Positions 6,181 to 12,904 of a stretch of 18,928 nt of DNA are shown piece by piece. Source of the stretch: a bacterium (GTDB taxonomy: Bacteria > Patescibacteriota > Minisyncoccia > Moranbacterales > DUUL01); NCBI GenBank assembly GCA_030626045.1, contig DAOUPS010000007.1:1-18928 (forward strand). The letters run 5' to 3'. A model generated the notes under the pieces. The model saw only the letters and a list, made by a program, of their open reading frames with translations. It had not been told where the DNA came from and searched no databases. Positions within the stretch are counted from its first letter, which is position 1. The number at the start of each line of letters is the position of its first letter. Both the position numbers and the translations under genes were made by a program.

Positions 6181-6630
6181 TCAGATAAGAAATCCGAACT
6201 GGTTTCTTTTGGCGTAAAAGGGGTGTTTCAGACAGATTATTTCCGCCCAAAGTATCAATCCCAATGTTATCAGCGAGATCATTGAAGCTGCGCCGCGCCC
6301 CGGCACAAAAAGTGTGATAACATGATACAACATTCCCAACGCTGTAAGGAAAATTAAGGTGGCTACAACCCAATGTTTTCCGATGAACAGTCCTCTTACA
6401 ATAAATATTTTTAATACAAAAAAAGGCACTGCCAAGACTATTATAGTATCAAGAAAGCCACCACTTCCGAAATTGGGAATCAAAACAAATGCCATCGCCA
6501 TTATCATAACCACCATGTCGATAGTGATCACAATTCCAAGCAAGGTACCCTGCCACGGGCGTGACACCGATGAAATTGTCGCTGTGGGTGTTTCCCTAGA
6601 GATTGTCTGTGCTGTTCGTGTCTCTTCCAT
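6181..6630 (-). CDS. Unassigned four-helix membrane protein
   Basis: I do not recognise a family. The roughly 149-residue product has a short polar N-terminus rich in Thr and Ser (about 25 residues), then four hydrophobic helices: roughly 30-52, 60-80, 88-112 and 117-135, with a short basic C-terminus (KHPFYAKRNQ). No catalytic motif is visible. Two ATG codons lie side by side; the second, at 6630, is six bases from the AAGGAG site, so I prefer it to the one at 6633. It forms a complete minus-strand unit, with a consensus-like promoter at 6698-6726 and its own terminator at 6131-6169, within the accessory segment between rseP and proS. Confidence 0.7.
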   Translation of the reverse strand: MEETRTAQTISRETPTATISSVSRPWQGTLLGIVITIDMVVMIMAMAFVLIPNFGSGGFLDTIIVLAVPFFVLKIFIVRGLFIGKHWVVATLIFLTALGMLYHVITLFVPGRGAASMISLITLGLILWAEIICLKHPFYAKRNQFGFLI

Positions 6631-6697
6631 CATTTTCTCCTTTTTCTACCTATTTTTGATGTGATCTTTTGAGTTTTTTGAAAAGTACCGTTTGAGT

Positions 6698-6726
6698 AGT
6701 GTATTAAAGATGTAAAGCTCTGTCAA
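6698..6726 (-). promoter_or_regulatory. Minus-strand promoter of the four-helix membrane protein gene
   Basis: On the minus strand, TTGACA (6726-6721) is a perfect -35, followed by 17 bases and TACACT (6703-6698), four of six -10 matches. Transcription would start near 6691, about 60 bases before the ATG. Confidence 0.6.
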
Positions 6727-6730
6727 GAGT

Positions 6731-6799
6731 ACCCGCGCTGGCATGAGCTCGTCCGTTCTATTGAAGAACAACCCTGCGCTGGAGTGGGTTTGGATAGTC
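6731..6799. repeat. Degenerate GC-rich dispersed repeat, copies 2 and 3
   Basis: Two related stretches, ACCCGCGCTGGCATGAGCTC (from 6731) and ACCCTGCGCTGGAGTGGGTT (from 6771), resemble the repeat at 6051-6085; the second is the closer match. An open minus-strand frame across this region looks like a by-product of the repeat, not a gene. Confidence 0.45.
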
Positions 6800-6839
6800 A
6801 CGTTGTATCGGCAGATGGTATGGTCCAAATGTAAATTTT

Positions 6840-7253
6840 TTAAGGCAGATCAAACGGATCAAATTTTGTTTTTAGCAAGTTCTGAAAAGGTATGAAAAGA
6901 GGACAAGGCAATTTGTCCCAATGGAACCATTCCCATTTCTCACACTTGTGCGGCTCTTTTATCTCCACTGTTCCTGAGACAAGATCCGCCACCATAAAAA
7001 TTGTAATATAATGCTTATTCTCTTTCTCAAAAATATCATTAGTAGCAGTGCCAAAACGAAGATTATCGATCTGAATACCGGTTTCTTCCATTACTTCGCG
7101 CTCTGCACATTCTTCCCAAGACTCATTAAACTCCAGATATCCGCCGGGAAACGCCCAAGATCCACTGCCATGTGCATTTTTTCTTTTACCTATAAGAACT
7201 TTGCCGTCCTTGATAACGATCACTCCAACCCCGACTTTTGGTTTGTTTGTCAT
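6840..7253 (-). CDS. NUDIX hydrolase (NUDT15/MutT-like)
   Basis: The NUDIX box is complete: GGYLEFNESWEECAERE continuing VMEETGI, fitting G-x5-E-x7-R-E-U-x-E-E-x-G-U, the Mg-binding diphosphate-cleaving site. The context V-G-V-G-V-I-V-I-K-D-G-K-V-L-I-G-K-R and the G-S-W-A-F-P-G-G-Y-L-E-F entry to the box resemble the NUDT15/MTH2-like branch that acts on nucleoside triphosphates, but the substrate cannot be read from sequence. I start at the ATG at 7253 (137 residues) because MTNKPKVGVGV is the usual family N-terminus; the frame stays open upstream to 7325 through a basic, unfamily-like stretch. No Shine-Dalgarno site is visible at either start. The gene lies in the accessory segment, minus strand. 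Confidence 0.88.
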   Translation of the reverse strand: MTNKPKVGVGVIVIKDGKVLIGKRKNAHGSGSWAFPGGYLEFNESWEECAEREVMEETGIQIDNLRFGTATNDIFEKENKHYITIFMVADLVSGTVEIKEPHKCEKWEWFHWDKLPCPLFIPFQNLLKTKFDPFDLP

Positions 7254-7389
7254 GAAACACAGTCTTAAAAAAATAAAATCAAAAGTTTGTTTTTTAAAAT
7301 TTCGCTTAATGCGGCGGACAAGCAAAGTTTTGCAAGAAAAGGAAGAGAAGATTGGAAATGGAATTTCTGATAACGTTTAAGGGTATACA

Positions 7390-7413
7390 AAGTTTTATGC
7401 GAAGTTTTATGTG
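7390..7413. repeat. Two tandem 12-base units
   Basis: AAGTTTTATGCG and AAGTTTTATGTG lie side by side in the 110-base gap between the amino-acid-kinase-like gene's shifted tail and the NUDIX gene. Two units only; significance is low. Nothing else was seen in this gap. Confidence 0.35.
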
Positions 7414-7435
7414 TAGCAATAGCGGAACAAAAAAC

Positions 7436-8006
7436 TTAGGAGAAGGATCTTTTACTCCTTATTGATATTATAGAGGCAAATTCCTGAACTGCATACTCTT
7501 TGTTATCAGGTGTAATCAAAAAATTTACATCATTAAATTGAAATGACTTCTACCTTTGGATAATCTTGAAAAATTTGTTCTTTTTTCTTAACACGATTCT
7601 TTAAAGTAAATACAAATAATTTATCAAACCCAAGATATGCAGACTTTATATAATTATCTCCGTTAATATGGCAAGTTACTCCTGCTGCATCTATAATCGA
7701 AGGAATAACAAAAACACCCTTTCCAATAAAAAAATCTTGCAAAATCTTAGCATTTTTTTCTAACACTTCTCTGGCTATTTTTCTCTCTTCCCAACTTTCA
7801 GTTATTCTGCCATGTATATCATCAAAGATAACTTTATATCCTGCTTCTGATAATTTTTCACTTATTTCTGCTCCTCCACCAACCACTACAACCACAAAAG
7901 ATTTTTTTGCTAAACTGGTTACAAATTTTTTAAAGTAATTATTCTCAACAACATCACCAGATGCTTTGACTAAAATATTTTTTACTTTTTGACTATTTTC
8001 TTTCAT
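7436..8006 (-). pseudogene. Amino-acid-kinase-like protein, probably frameshifted near its C-terminus
   Basis: The intact frame (8006 down to 7533) gives 157 residues with an amino-acid-kinase-like start: ILVKASGDVVE, then VVVVVGGGAEISEKL (Gly-rich loop), and further on NGDNYIKSAYLGFDKLFVFTL. This recalls UMP kinase/carbamate kinase-type folds, but the protein is well short of their roughly 230-300 residues and the function is unassigned. The frame stops after KVEVISI. Removing one T from the ATTTCA run at that point would give VEVIQFNDVNFLITPDNKEY and so on for 34 more residues, ending at 7436, about 189 in all. The tail has protein-like composition, so I suspect a one-base insertion or a sequencing error. 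The region is more AT-rich than its neighbours. No Shine-Dalgarno site is visible. Confidence 0.55.
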
Positions 8007-8090
8007 TTTAGTTTATATTAAATAGTATTTTTTGATTATTTCCGATAATGCAGAAGCCGCTCATGCTTTGCCTAAGTCTTATCCGCCGCT

Positions 8091-8122
8091 ACGTGCTGGT
8101 GCGAGTTTGACCTGTTCCGCCG
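8091..8122. repeat. Degenerate GC-rich dispersed repeat, copy 4
   Basis: The stretch ending TGCGAGTTTGACCTGTTCCG and then CCG resembles 6051-6085. A small hairpin CCGCC/GGCGG follows from 8117. The 8007-8159 gap between two minus-strand genes is filled mostly by this GC-rich material; a plus-strand open frame crossing it is antisense to the DUF523 gene and is not supported. Confidence 0.45.
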
Positions 8123-8159
8123 TTTTGGCGGGCAACTCGGACCAGCGCGGAAAGAATAA

Positions 8160-8588
8160 TCATAAATCTTCTTCTGTTCTGACTACTATCCCGTTCTCTT
8201 TTAGTAACTTGGCAGTAACTCCATTGCCTTTAATAAAGGTACTAGAAAAAGTTCCATCATAAATTTGACCATATCCACAAGAAGGGGAACATTGTTTTAG
8301 AATTGCCTCTTTGCATCCGAGTATCTTAGCTAACTCTAATACTTATTGAGCTCCTAGCTTAAAACTATCTGTTACGTCATCACCATTTTTTGTTATAATC
8401 TTATCACTTTTTTGTTCAGCTGGAACTCTGGGAGTAGAAAGACCACCCAGTTGTTCGGGACAAACAAGGATCAAGGTCTCTCTTGAAACCAAACTTAAAA
8501 CTTTTTTGTTAGGCTTGCTCTTGCCATCATATCGGCACCTCATGCCTAATAAGCAAGCGCTGCAAAGTTTTTTGGATTTTTTGTTCAT
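8160..8588 (-). pseudogene. DUF523/TudS-like gene interrupted by an in-frame TAA
   Basis: Reading from the ATG at 8588, the N-terminal 81 residues carry SACLLGMRCRYDG (Cys12), ILVCPEQLGGLSTPRVPAE (Cys43) and IITKNGDDVTDSFKLGAQ. A TAA (8345-8343) then interrupts. The same frame continues without a break as VLELAKILGCKEAILK, QCSPSCG (Cys104 counting the stop), YDGTF, GNGVTAKLLKENGI, ending with TGA at 8160. Both halves together are one full-length DUF523 protein of about 142 codons. Some DUF523 proteins (TudS) are thiouracil desulfidases using an iron-sulfur cluster held by three Cys; the third would be lost if translation stopped at the TAA. A single-base change from a Lys, Gln or Glu codon would explain it. 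It lies in the accessory segment, with no clear promoter. Confidence 0.8.
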
Positions 8589-8640
8589 TTTTTAATTTGT
8601 CTTAATAAAACGTCATAGGATAGTTTCTATGTAAACTTCC

Positions 8641-8685
8641 TTGTGCACAATTATCAAGATCTTGATGATTACGCCGGACTGGCGT
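8641..8685. promoter_or_regulatory. Cluster of three palindromes upstream of the DUF523 gene
   Basis: Three symmetric elements in 45 bases: TTGTGCACAA (8641-8650), ATCAAGATCTTGAT (8653-8666) and ACGCC-GGACT-GGCGT (8671-8685). They lie in the 330-base non-coding stretch 8589-8918, 53 to 97 bases upstream of the minus-strand DUF523 start. Operator sites are possible. Apart from these and the repeat/promoter before proS, I see nothing in that stretch. Confidence 0.4.
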
Positions 8686-8815
8686 AAAACACAAATCAAA
8701 CCCGATCCTTAAAGAGCTATTGCTTCTATACTACCAATAAATCTTCAGAGAGTAAATAAAAAGTTGGTAATGATCTTGAATTGTAAAAAATGGAGAATTT
8801 CCGGTGCTTGGGATT

Positions 8816-8844
8816 TTGACACACTCCGTTTTATCCGATAAGAT
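8816..8844 (+). promoter_or_regulatory. Promoter for proS inside the right repeat copy
   Basis: TTGACA (8816-8821), 17 bases, TAAGAT (8839-8844). The -35 is perfect, the -10 has four of six matches. Transcription would start near 8851, about 68 bases before proS. Confidence 0.55.
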
Positions 8845-8866
8845 GAAAACAATCGGGATGTTTTTT
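8821..8866 (+). repeat. Diverged right copy of the post-rseP terminator
   Basis: Aligned by hand with the region from 5981 on, about 42 of 54 positions agree, including ACTCCG, ATCCG, AAGATGA and TGTTTTTTA. The hairpin is largely lost here (ACACTCCG against CGGGATGT pairs with one mismatch and one G-U), so it should be a weak terminator at best. Confidence 0.65.
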
Positions 8867-8918
8867 ACTGTATATCCCAGTCTTTTTAAATGCACGAAAA
8901 CTAAAATCTAAAAAATAT

Positions 8919-10616
8919 ATGCGCCAATCCAAACTATTCGGAAAAACTTCCAAAACAGTCTCGGAAAATTTAAAGGCTGTCAGCCATAAATACTTGCATC
9001 AAGGGGGATTTATTCGTGAATCTGTTGCCGGAAGATACTATTTTTTGCCTCTTGGAATGCGAGTGAGGGATAAGGTCATCCGAATTATTGAAGAAGAAAT
9101 GAATAAGCGCGGAGCACAGAAGATAATTACTCCCATCTTGCATCCTAAAGAACTTTGGAAAGAAACGAATCGAACTGAATCAGTCGGCTTTGAACTGATG
9201 ATAGTCAAGGATCGACGCGGAAGCGAATTTGTTTTGGGCGGAACAGCAGAGGAAATGATCATTGATCTGGTGCGTAAATTTAATATTAGCTACAAAGATC
9301 TGCCTTTTAATATCTACCAATTTTCACAAAAATTTCGTGATGAATTGCGGGCGCGCGGCGGACTTCTGCGGGTACGGGAATTCCTTATGAAAGACGCTTA
9401 TTCTTTCCACGCGGATGAAAAAGATTTTAAAAAAGAATACCAAAATATGTGGAAAGCTTATGAAGCCATTTTTGCAAAAATGGGGCTTGAAACCGTTGCG
9501 GTAGAGTCGGATAATGGATATATCGGTGGAGAGTACTGCCATGAATTTGTAGTGGAAAATACGGAAGGGGAAAGCCGCTTTTTGGTTTCGGATGACGGAC
9601 AATGCGCCGTTCATGAGGACATTGCCGTGTTCAAAAAAGAAGAAAAAAATGCTGATGAGAAAGAAAAAGAGCTTCAGGAAATAAAAGCATTGCGCGGAAA
9701 GACAATGGAAGACGGCGTAAAATTCCACCAGTTGCCTATTTGGCAGCAAATTAAAGATGTAATGTTTGTGGACAACAAAGACAGAATGATCTTAGCGATA
9801 ATTCGCGGAGATCTTGATGTCAATGAAGTAAAGCTTATGAATCTGATCGGCGCCGGCGAATTGCGCCATGCTACTGATGAGGAGATTAGAAAAGCAGGCA
9901 GTGAACCGGGATTTATTTCACCGGTTGGGATTTCCAAGAATGTTCTAGTAGCAGCCGACGATTCTTTGCGAACGATCAAAAATGCTTATGGAGGCGCCAA
10001 CAAGAAGAATGCAGATCTTTTAAATGTTAATATTGACAGAGATTATAAGCCGAATAGGGAGGGAGATATTGCTATGGCGCATGAAGGCTATTTAAGTCCG
10101 GCTGAAAGTGTTTTGACTGGGAAAAATGGGATAGAAGTCGGCAATATTTTTCAATTGGGATATTACTATTCCGAAAAAATGAAAGACGCTGTTTTCACTG
10201 ATAAAAATAGCGAAAAAAAGCCTTTCTACATGGGCTGTTATGGAATTGGCATTGATAGAACCATTGCCGCTGTTGCGGAAATGCATCATGATGAGAAAGG
10301 CATTGTCTGGCCGGAACAGATTGCGCCGTTTCAAGTTCATTTAATTGGGATCATTGGAAAAGACAAAAAGATCAAAAAAGAAGTTGAGATGATATATGGA
10401 CAGCTGCAAAAACAAAAGGCGGATGTCCTATATGATGACCGGGAAGATATTGGAGTCGGCGCTAAGTTCGCGGACGCGGATCTTATAGGCTGCCCATATC
10501 GTGTGGTAATCAGCTCAAAAACACTTGAGCAGAAAAAAGTTGAACTCAAGAAGCGAAATGAAAAAGAAGTATTTTTAGTCTCAAAAGAAGAATTGTTCGA
10601 TCTGGTAAAAAAATGA
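8919..10616 (+). CDS. proS: Prolyl-tRNA synthetase (bacterial type, with editing insertion)
   Basis: Class II aminoacyl-tRNA synthetase that charges tRNA-Pro, 565 residues, the usual length of the bacterial type. Order of parts: the motif 1 region (GMRVRDKVIRIIEEEMNKRGAQKIITPILHP), motif 2 (FRDELRARGG continuing LLRVREFLMKDAYSFH, with Arg140), the INS editing domain at about 230-390 (MILAIIRGDLDVNEVKL, LGAGELRHATDEEI type segment and GFISPVG), motif 3 (GCYGIGIDRT, Arg447), and the anticodon-binding domain (FQVHLIGI to the C-terminus, with DDREDIGVGAKFADADLIGCPYRVVI). All catalytic landmarks are intact. It follows rseP in many bacteria; here about 3 kb of accessory DNA lies between. It heads the run into mazG-like and mreB. 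Confidence 0.97.
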   Translation: MRQSKLFGKTSKTVSENLKAVSHKYLHQGGFIRESVAGRYYFLPLGMRVRDKVIRIIEEEMNKRGAQKIITPILHPKELWKETNRTESVGFELMIVKDRRGSEFVLGGTAEEMIIDLVRKFNISYKDLPFNIYQFSQKFRDELRARGGLLRVREFLMKDAYSFHADEKDFKKEYQNMWKAYEAIFAKMGLETVAVESDNGYIGGEYCHEFVVENTEGESRFLVSDDGQCAVHEDIAVFKKEEKNADEKEKELQEIKALRGKTMEDGVKFHQLPIWQQIKDVMFVDNKDRMILAIIRGDLDVNEVKLMNLIGAGELRHATDEEIRKAGSEPGFISPVGISKNVLVAADDSLRTIKNAYGGANKKNADLLNVNIDRDYKPNREGDIAMAHEGYLSPAESVLTGKNGIEVGNIFQLGYYYSEKMKDAVFTDKNSEKKPFYMGCYGIGIDRTIAAVAEMHHDEKGIVWPEQIAPFQVHLIGIIGKDKKIKKEVEMIYGQLQKQKADVLYDDREDIGVGAKFADADLIGCPYRVVISSKTLEQKKVELKKRNEKEVFLVSKEELFDLVKK

Positions 10617-10667
10617 AGAACTGAAGAATAAAAACTGTTTGCCAAAAATGATTAACTATAAATTATC

Positions 10668-11009
10668 ATGAAGCCATCAAAAAGAACATTTAATGAAATT
10701 TATGAGAAAGCTCTTGAGATCAAGAAACTATACTCTGAAATTGAACCCAAAGAATGGGGAGCCGAACAAGCGTTCATGGGTCTCGTTAAAGATGTTGGCG
10801 ATCTGTCTAAGCTTATCATGATCTCAGAGGGTTACAGGGAGGTAAATACTGAGGATCTCAAAAAGAAAATGGAGCACGAATTGGCGGACATTTTGTTCAG
10901 TGTTTGCGTTCTGGCTGATAAGTTAAATGTGGATCTCGAAAACTCTTTTACAAGAACAATGGATCAACTTGAACAAAGAATTCAAGAAAATAATCAACAT
11001 GCTCAATAA
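10668..11009 (+). CDS. MazG-like nucleotide pyrophosphohydrolase family protein
   Basis: A 113-residue all-alpha protein with the MazG-like pattern: a first helix carrying WGAEQAFMGLVKDVGDLSKLI and a second HELADILFSVCVLADKLNVDLENSF, the latter with the metal-binding E-x-x-D spacing (Glu-Leu-Ala-Asp). Family members hydrolyse nucleoside triphosphates to monophosphates and pyrophosphate, often as housecleaning enzymes. The first metal motif is degenerate: the usual E-E-x-G-E reads K-D-V-G-D, so activity is uncertain. The gene starts 51 bases after proS, and its last 11 bases overlap the mreB start, which suggests translational coupling. Confidence 0.75.
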   Translation: MKPSKRTFNEIYEKALEIKKLYSEIEPKEWGAEQAFMGLVKDVGDLSKLIMISEGYREVNTEDLKKKMEHELADILFSVCVLADKLNVDLENSFTRTMDQLEQRIQENNQHAQ

Positions 11010-12051
11010 ATTATTTGGAAAAATATCACACAATATTGGAATTGATCTGGGAACTGCCAATACATTGGTTTATGTTAAAGAAAAAGGAATTGTAATAAAC
11101 GAACCCTCGGTTGTGGCTGTAAACAAACGAACCGGACAAATTCTTGCCATTGGAAAAGAAGCGAAAGAGATGGTCGGTAAAACGCCCGGACACATTATTG
11201 TTTCACGCCCTCTTGTTGGCGGTGTTGTTTCTGATTTCGAAACAACAGAACAAATACTCAGTTACTTTATTGAAAAAGTCCACAAAGATTCTTTCGCTCT
11301 TTTGCCTCGTCCTCGAGTCGCAATCGGCATACCTTCCGGGGTAACTGAAGTGGAAAAGCGAGCGGTAATTGATGCTGCGATCAGTGCCGGAGCCAGAGAA
11401 GCATTTTTAATTGATGAACCGATGGCGGCGGCTATTGGCGCTCGTCTTCCGGTTCAAGAGCCGGCAGGAAATATGATCGTTGACATAGGCGGCGGAACAA
11501 CGGAAGTTGCGATTATTTCACTGGGCGGTGTTGTAACGAGTAGAAGTTTGCGTGTAGCCGGAGATAAAATGAATGAAGACGTTATTCATTTCGCGCGTGA
11601 TAAGTATAATCTGTTATTAGGCGAACGGACGGCAGAGAATATAAAGATTGCCATTGGAAGCGCCTATAAAATGAATGACAGGCTCGAAATGATCATTCGC
11701 GGCATAGATCTGATAAGCGGGCTTCCAAAAGAAATGGAAGTCAACGACGATCAGATCCGTGAAGCGTTGTTTCGTTCAATTAAAGTTATCGTGAATAATA
11801 TAAAATCGGCAGTTGAGGAAACGCCCCCCGAACTTGTTAGCGATATCATGCAAAAAGGAATAATCCTGGCTGGCGGCGGCGGATTGATCAGAGGCCTTGA
11901 TAAATTAATTGCAGAACAAACAGAAATGCCTGTCAGAAGAATGGAGGATCCTCTCACAGCAGTTGTAAGAGGAATAGGCGCCGTACTTGAAAATCTGGAC
12001 GAGCTTTCGGATGTGCTTATCGAATCAGGCGAAGATAAAAAGCTTCGTTGA
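10999..12051 (+). CDS. mreB: Rod-shape determining actin homologue MreB
   Basis: MreB polymerises on the inner face of the membrane and guides lateral wall synthesis. The 350-residue product has the actin-fold phosphate motifs NIGIDLGTANTLVYV (phosphate 1), NMIVDIGGGTTEVAIISLGG (phosphate 2), and the adenosine motif GIILAGGGGLIRGL, with IDEPMAAAIGA between. The N-terminus MLNKLFGKISHNIG includes a short amphipathic start, as in other MreB proteins. I use the ATG at 10999; the frame is open upstream to 10927, but that stretch lies inside the MazG-like gene and does not look like MreB. TGA ends it, 37 bases before the expected mreC ATG. Confidence 0.97.
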   Translation: MLNKLFGKISHNIGIDLGTANTLVYVKEKGIVINEPSVVAVNKRTGQILAIGKEAKEMVGKTPGHIIVSRPLVGGVVSDFETTEQILSYFIEKVHKDSFALLPRPRVAIGIPSGVTEVEKRAVIDAAISAGAREAFLIDEPMAAAIGARLPVQEPAGNMIVDIGGGTTEVAIISLGGVVTSRSLRVAGDKMNEDVIHFARDKYNLLLGERTAENIKIAIGSAYKMNDRLEMIIRGIDLISGLPKEMEVNDDQIREALFRSIKVIVNNIKSAVEETPPELVSDIMQKGIILAGGGGLIRGLDKLIAEQTEMPVRRMEDPLTAVVRGIGAVLENLDELSDVLIESGEDKKLR

Positions 12052-12088
12052 GAGACTGTTCCGTTAAAGAATGTAAAGAATCTTGCTT

Positions 12089-12139
12089 ATGAAGCGAATG
12101 GCAAAAAAGAAAGCCACAAAGTTCTATATAGCTTAAATT
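12089..12139 (+). other. Expected 5' end of mreC, cut by an in-frame TAA
   Basis: From the ATG at 12089 the mreC frame reads MKRMAKKKATKFYIA, then TAA (12134-12136), then I, and joins the L-A-V-I-V-F-A-I-F of the downstream open frame. A basic N-terminus followed by a membrane helix is exactly what MreC needs. Changing TAA to TTA (Leu) would give an uninterrupted helix FYIALILAVIVFAIF. Confidence 0.65.
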
Positions 12140-12904
12140 TTGGCAGTTATTGTTTTTGCGATCTTCCACAATTCCTCAAAAAAACCGTTTGAAGGTTTTG
12201 TCCACGCGATAACAAAACCATTTTCCTGTTTTTTCTCTGACGCAGGAAGGTTCACCTATAATAGATTTTCATTTTTTTCCTCAATCGGTACGCTTAAAAA
12301 AGACAACAGCCGCTTATTTGAAGAGAATTTAAAGCTGAAAAGCCAAATAGCGCTCCTGGGTGATATAAAGAAAGAAAATAATGAACTGAGAAAACAGATC
12401 GAACTTGCGCCGCGGGATTCATTCAAGCTGAAAGCCGCCATGGTAATAGGAAGAGACATGAGCGGATTGAGCGATGATTTTATAATTGATGCAGGGAGTA
12501 ATGGCGGAGTAAGAGAACAAATGGCAGTGGTGGTAGGCGAGGGAATTTTGATCGGTAAAGTGAAAAAAGCGCTTAAAGCAACTTCGTATGTTGAATTGAT
12601 CAGAAGTAAAAACTCACGAGTGAATGCCGAAATTACTGAATCAGGAGCAAAAGGCATTGTTAGAGGACAATATGGGACAAGTGTTATCATCGATATGATC
12701 CCTCAGACTGTCGAAATAAATAAAGGCGACCCAATTATAACTTCGGGAGTTGGAAGCATTTTGCCAAGAGGGCTCTTAGTCGGTTATGCGCAGGATCCCA
12801 TGCCAACCGCTGACCAGCTCTTCCAACAAGCTTCGTTGATTCTGCCTGTGGACTATGAGTCGATTCGTATGGTGTGGATAGTGACAAGTGTAAAAAATAA
12901 ATGA
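12140..12904 (+). CDS. mreC: Rod-shape determining protein MreC (open part of the frame)
   Basis: MreC is a bitopic membrane protein that links MreB/MreD to the wall synthases. The open frame from a TTG (254 residues) has half a membrane helix (LAVIVFAIF), a linker, a coiled coil at about 50-90 (IGTLKKDNSRLFEENLKLKSQI and so on), and the extracytoplasmic beta-domain with D-A-G-S-N-G-G-V-R-E-Q-M-A-V-V, then ESGAKGIVRGQ, GDPIITSGVGSILPRGLLVGYA and the C-terminal strand. Only the first ~16 codons are separated off, by an in-frame TAA. Restart at the TTG has no visible ribosome binding site and would leave a short anchor. Sequence error, readthrough, restart or true mutation are all open. It overlaps mreD by the ATGA junction. 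Confidence 0.88.
   Translation: MAVIVFAIFHNSSKKPFEGFVHAITKPFSCFFSDAGRFTYNRFSFFSSIGTLKKDNSRLFEENLKLKSQIALLGDIKKENNELRKQIELAPRDSFKLKAAMVIGRDMSGLSDDFIIDAGSNGGVREQMAVVVGEGILIGKVKKALKATSYVELIRSKNSRVNAEITESGAKGIVRGQYGTSVIIDMIPQTVEINKGDPIITSGVGSILPRGLLVGYAQDPMPTADQLFQQASLILPVDYESIRMVWIVTSVKNK

Noticed and set aside
6646..6828. A 60-codon minus-strand open frame
   Set aside because: It lies over the promoter of the four-helix membrane gene and the dispersed repeats, matches no family and has no ribosome binding site.
8032..8262. A 76-codon plus-strand open frame
   Set aside because: It runs through the GC-rich repeat and then antisense over the DUF523 C-terminal half, whose family match is clear on the minus strand.
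10927..10998. An upstream start for mreB
   Set aside because: The added 24 residues are a frame-shifted reading of the MazG-like gene and do not resemble any MreB N-terminus.
8160..12136. Recoding of TAA as a sense codon, to explain two in-frame TAA codons
   Set aside because: TAA ends many intact genes here at the normal length (groES, frr, rseP, mreD, dnaB), so reassignment is not tenable.
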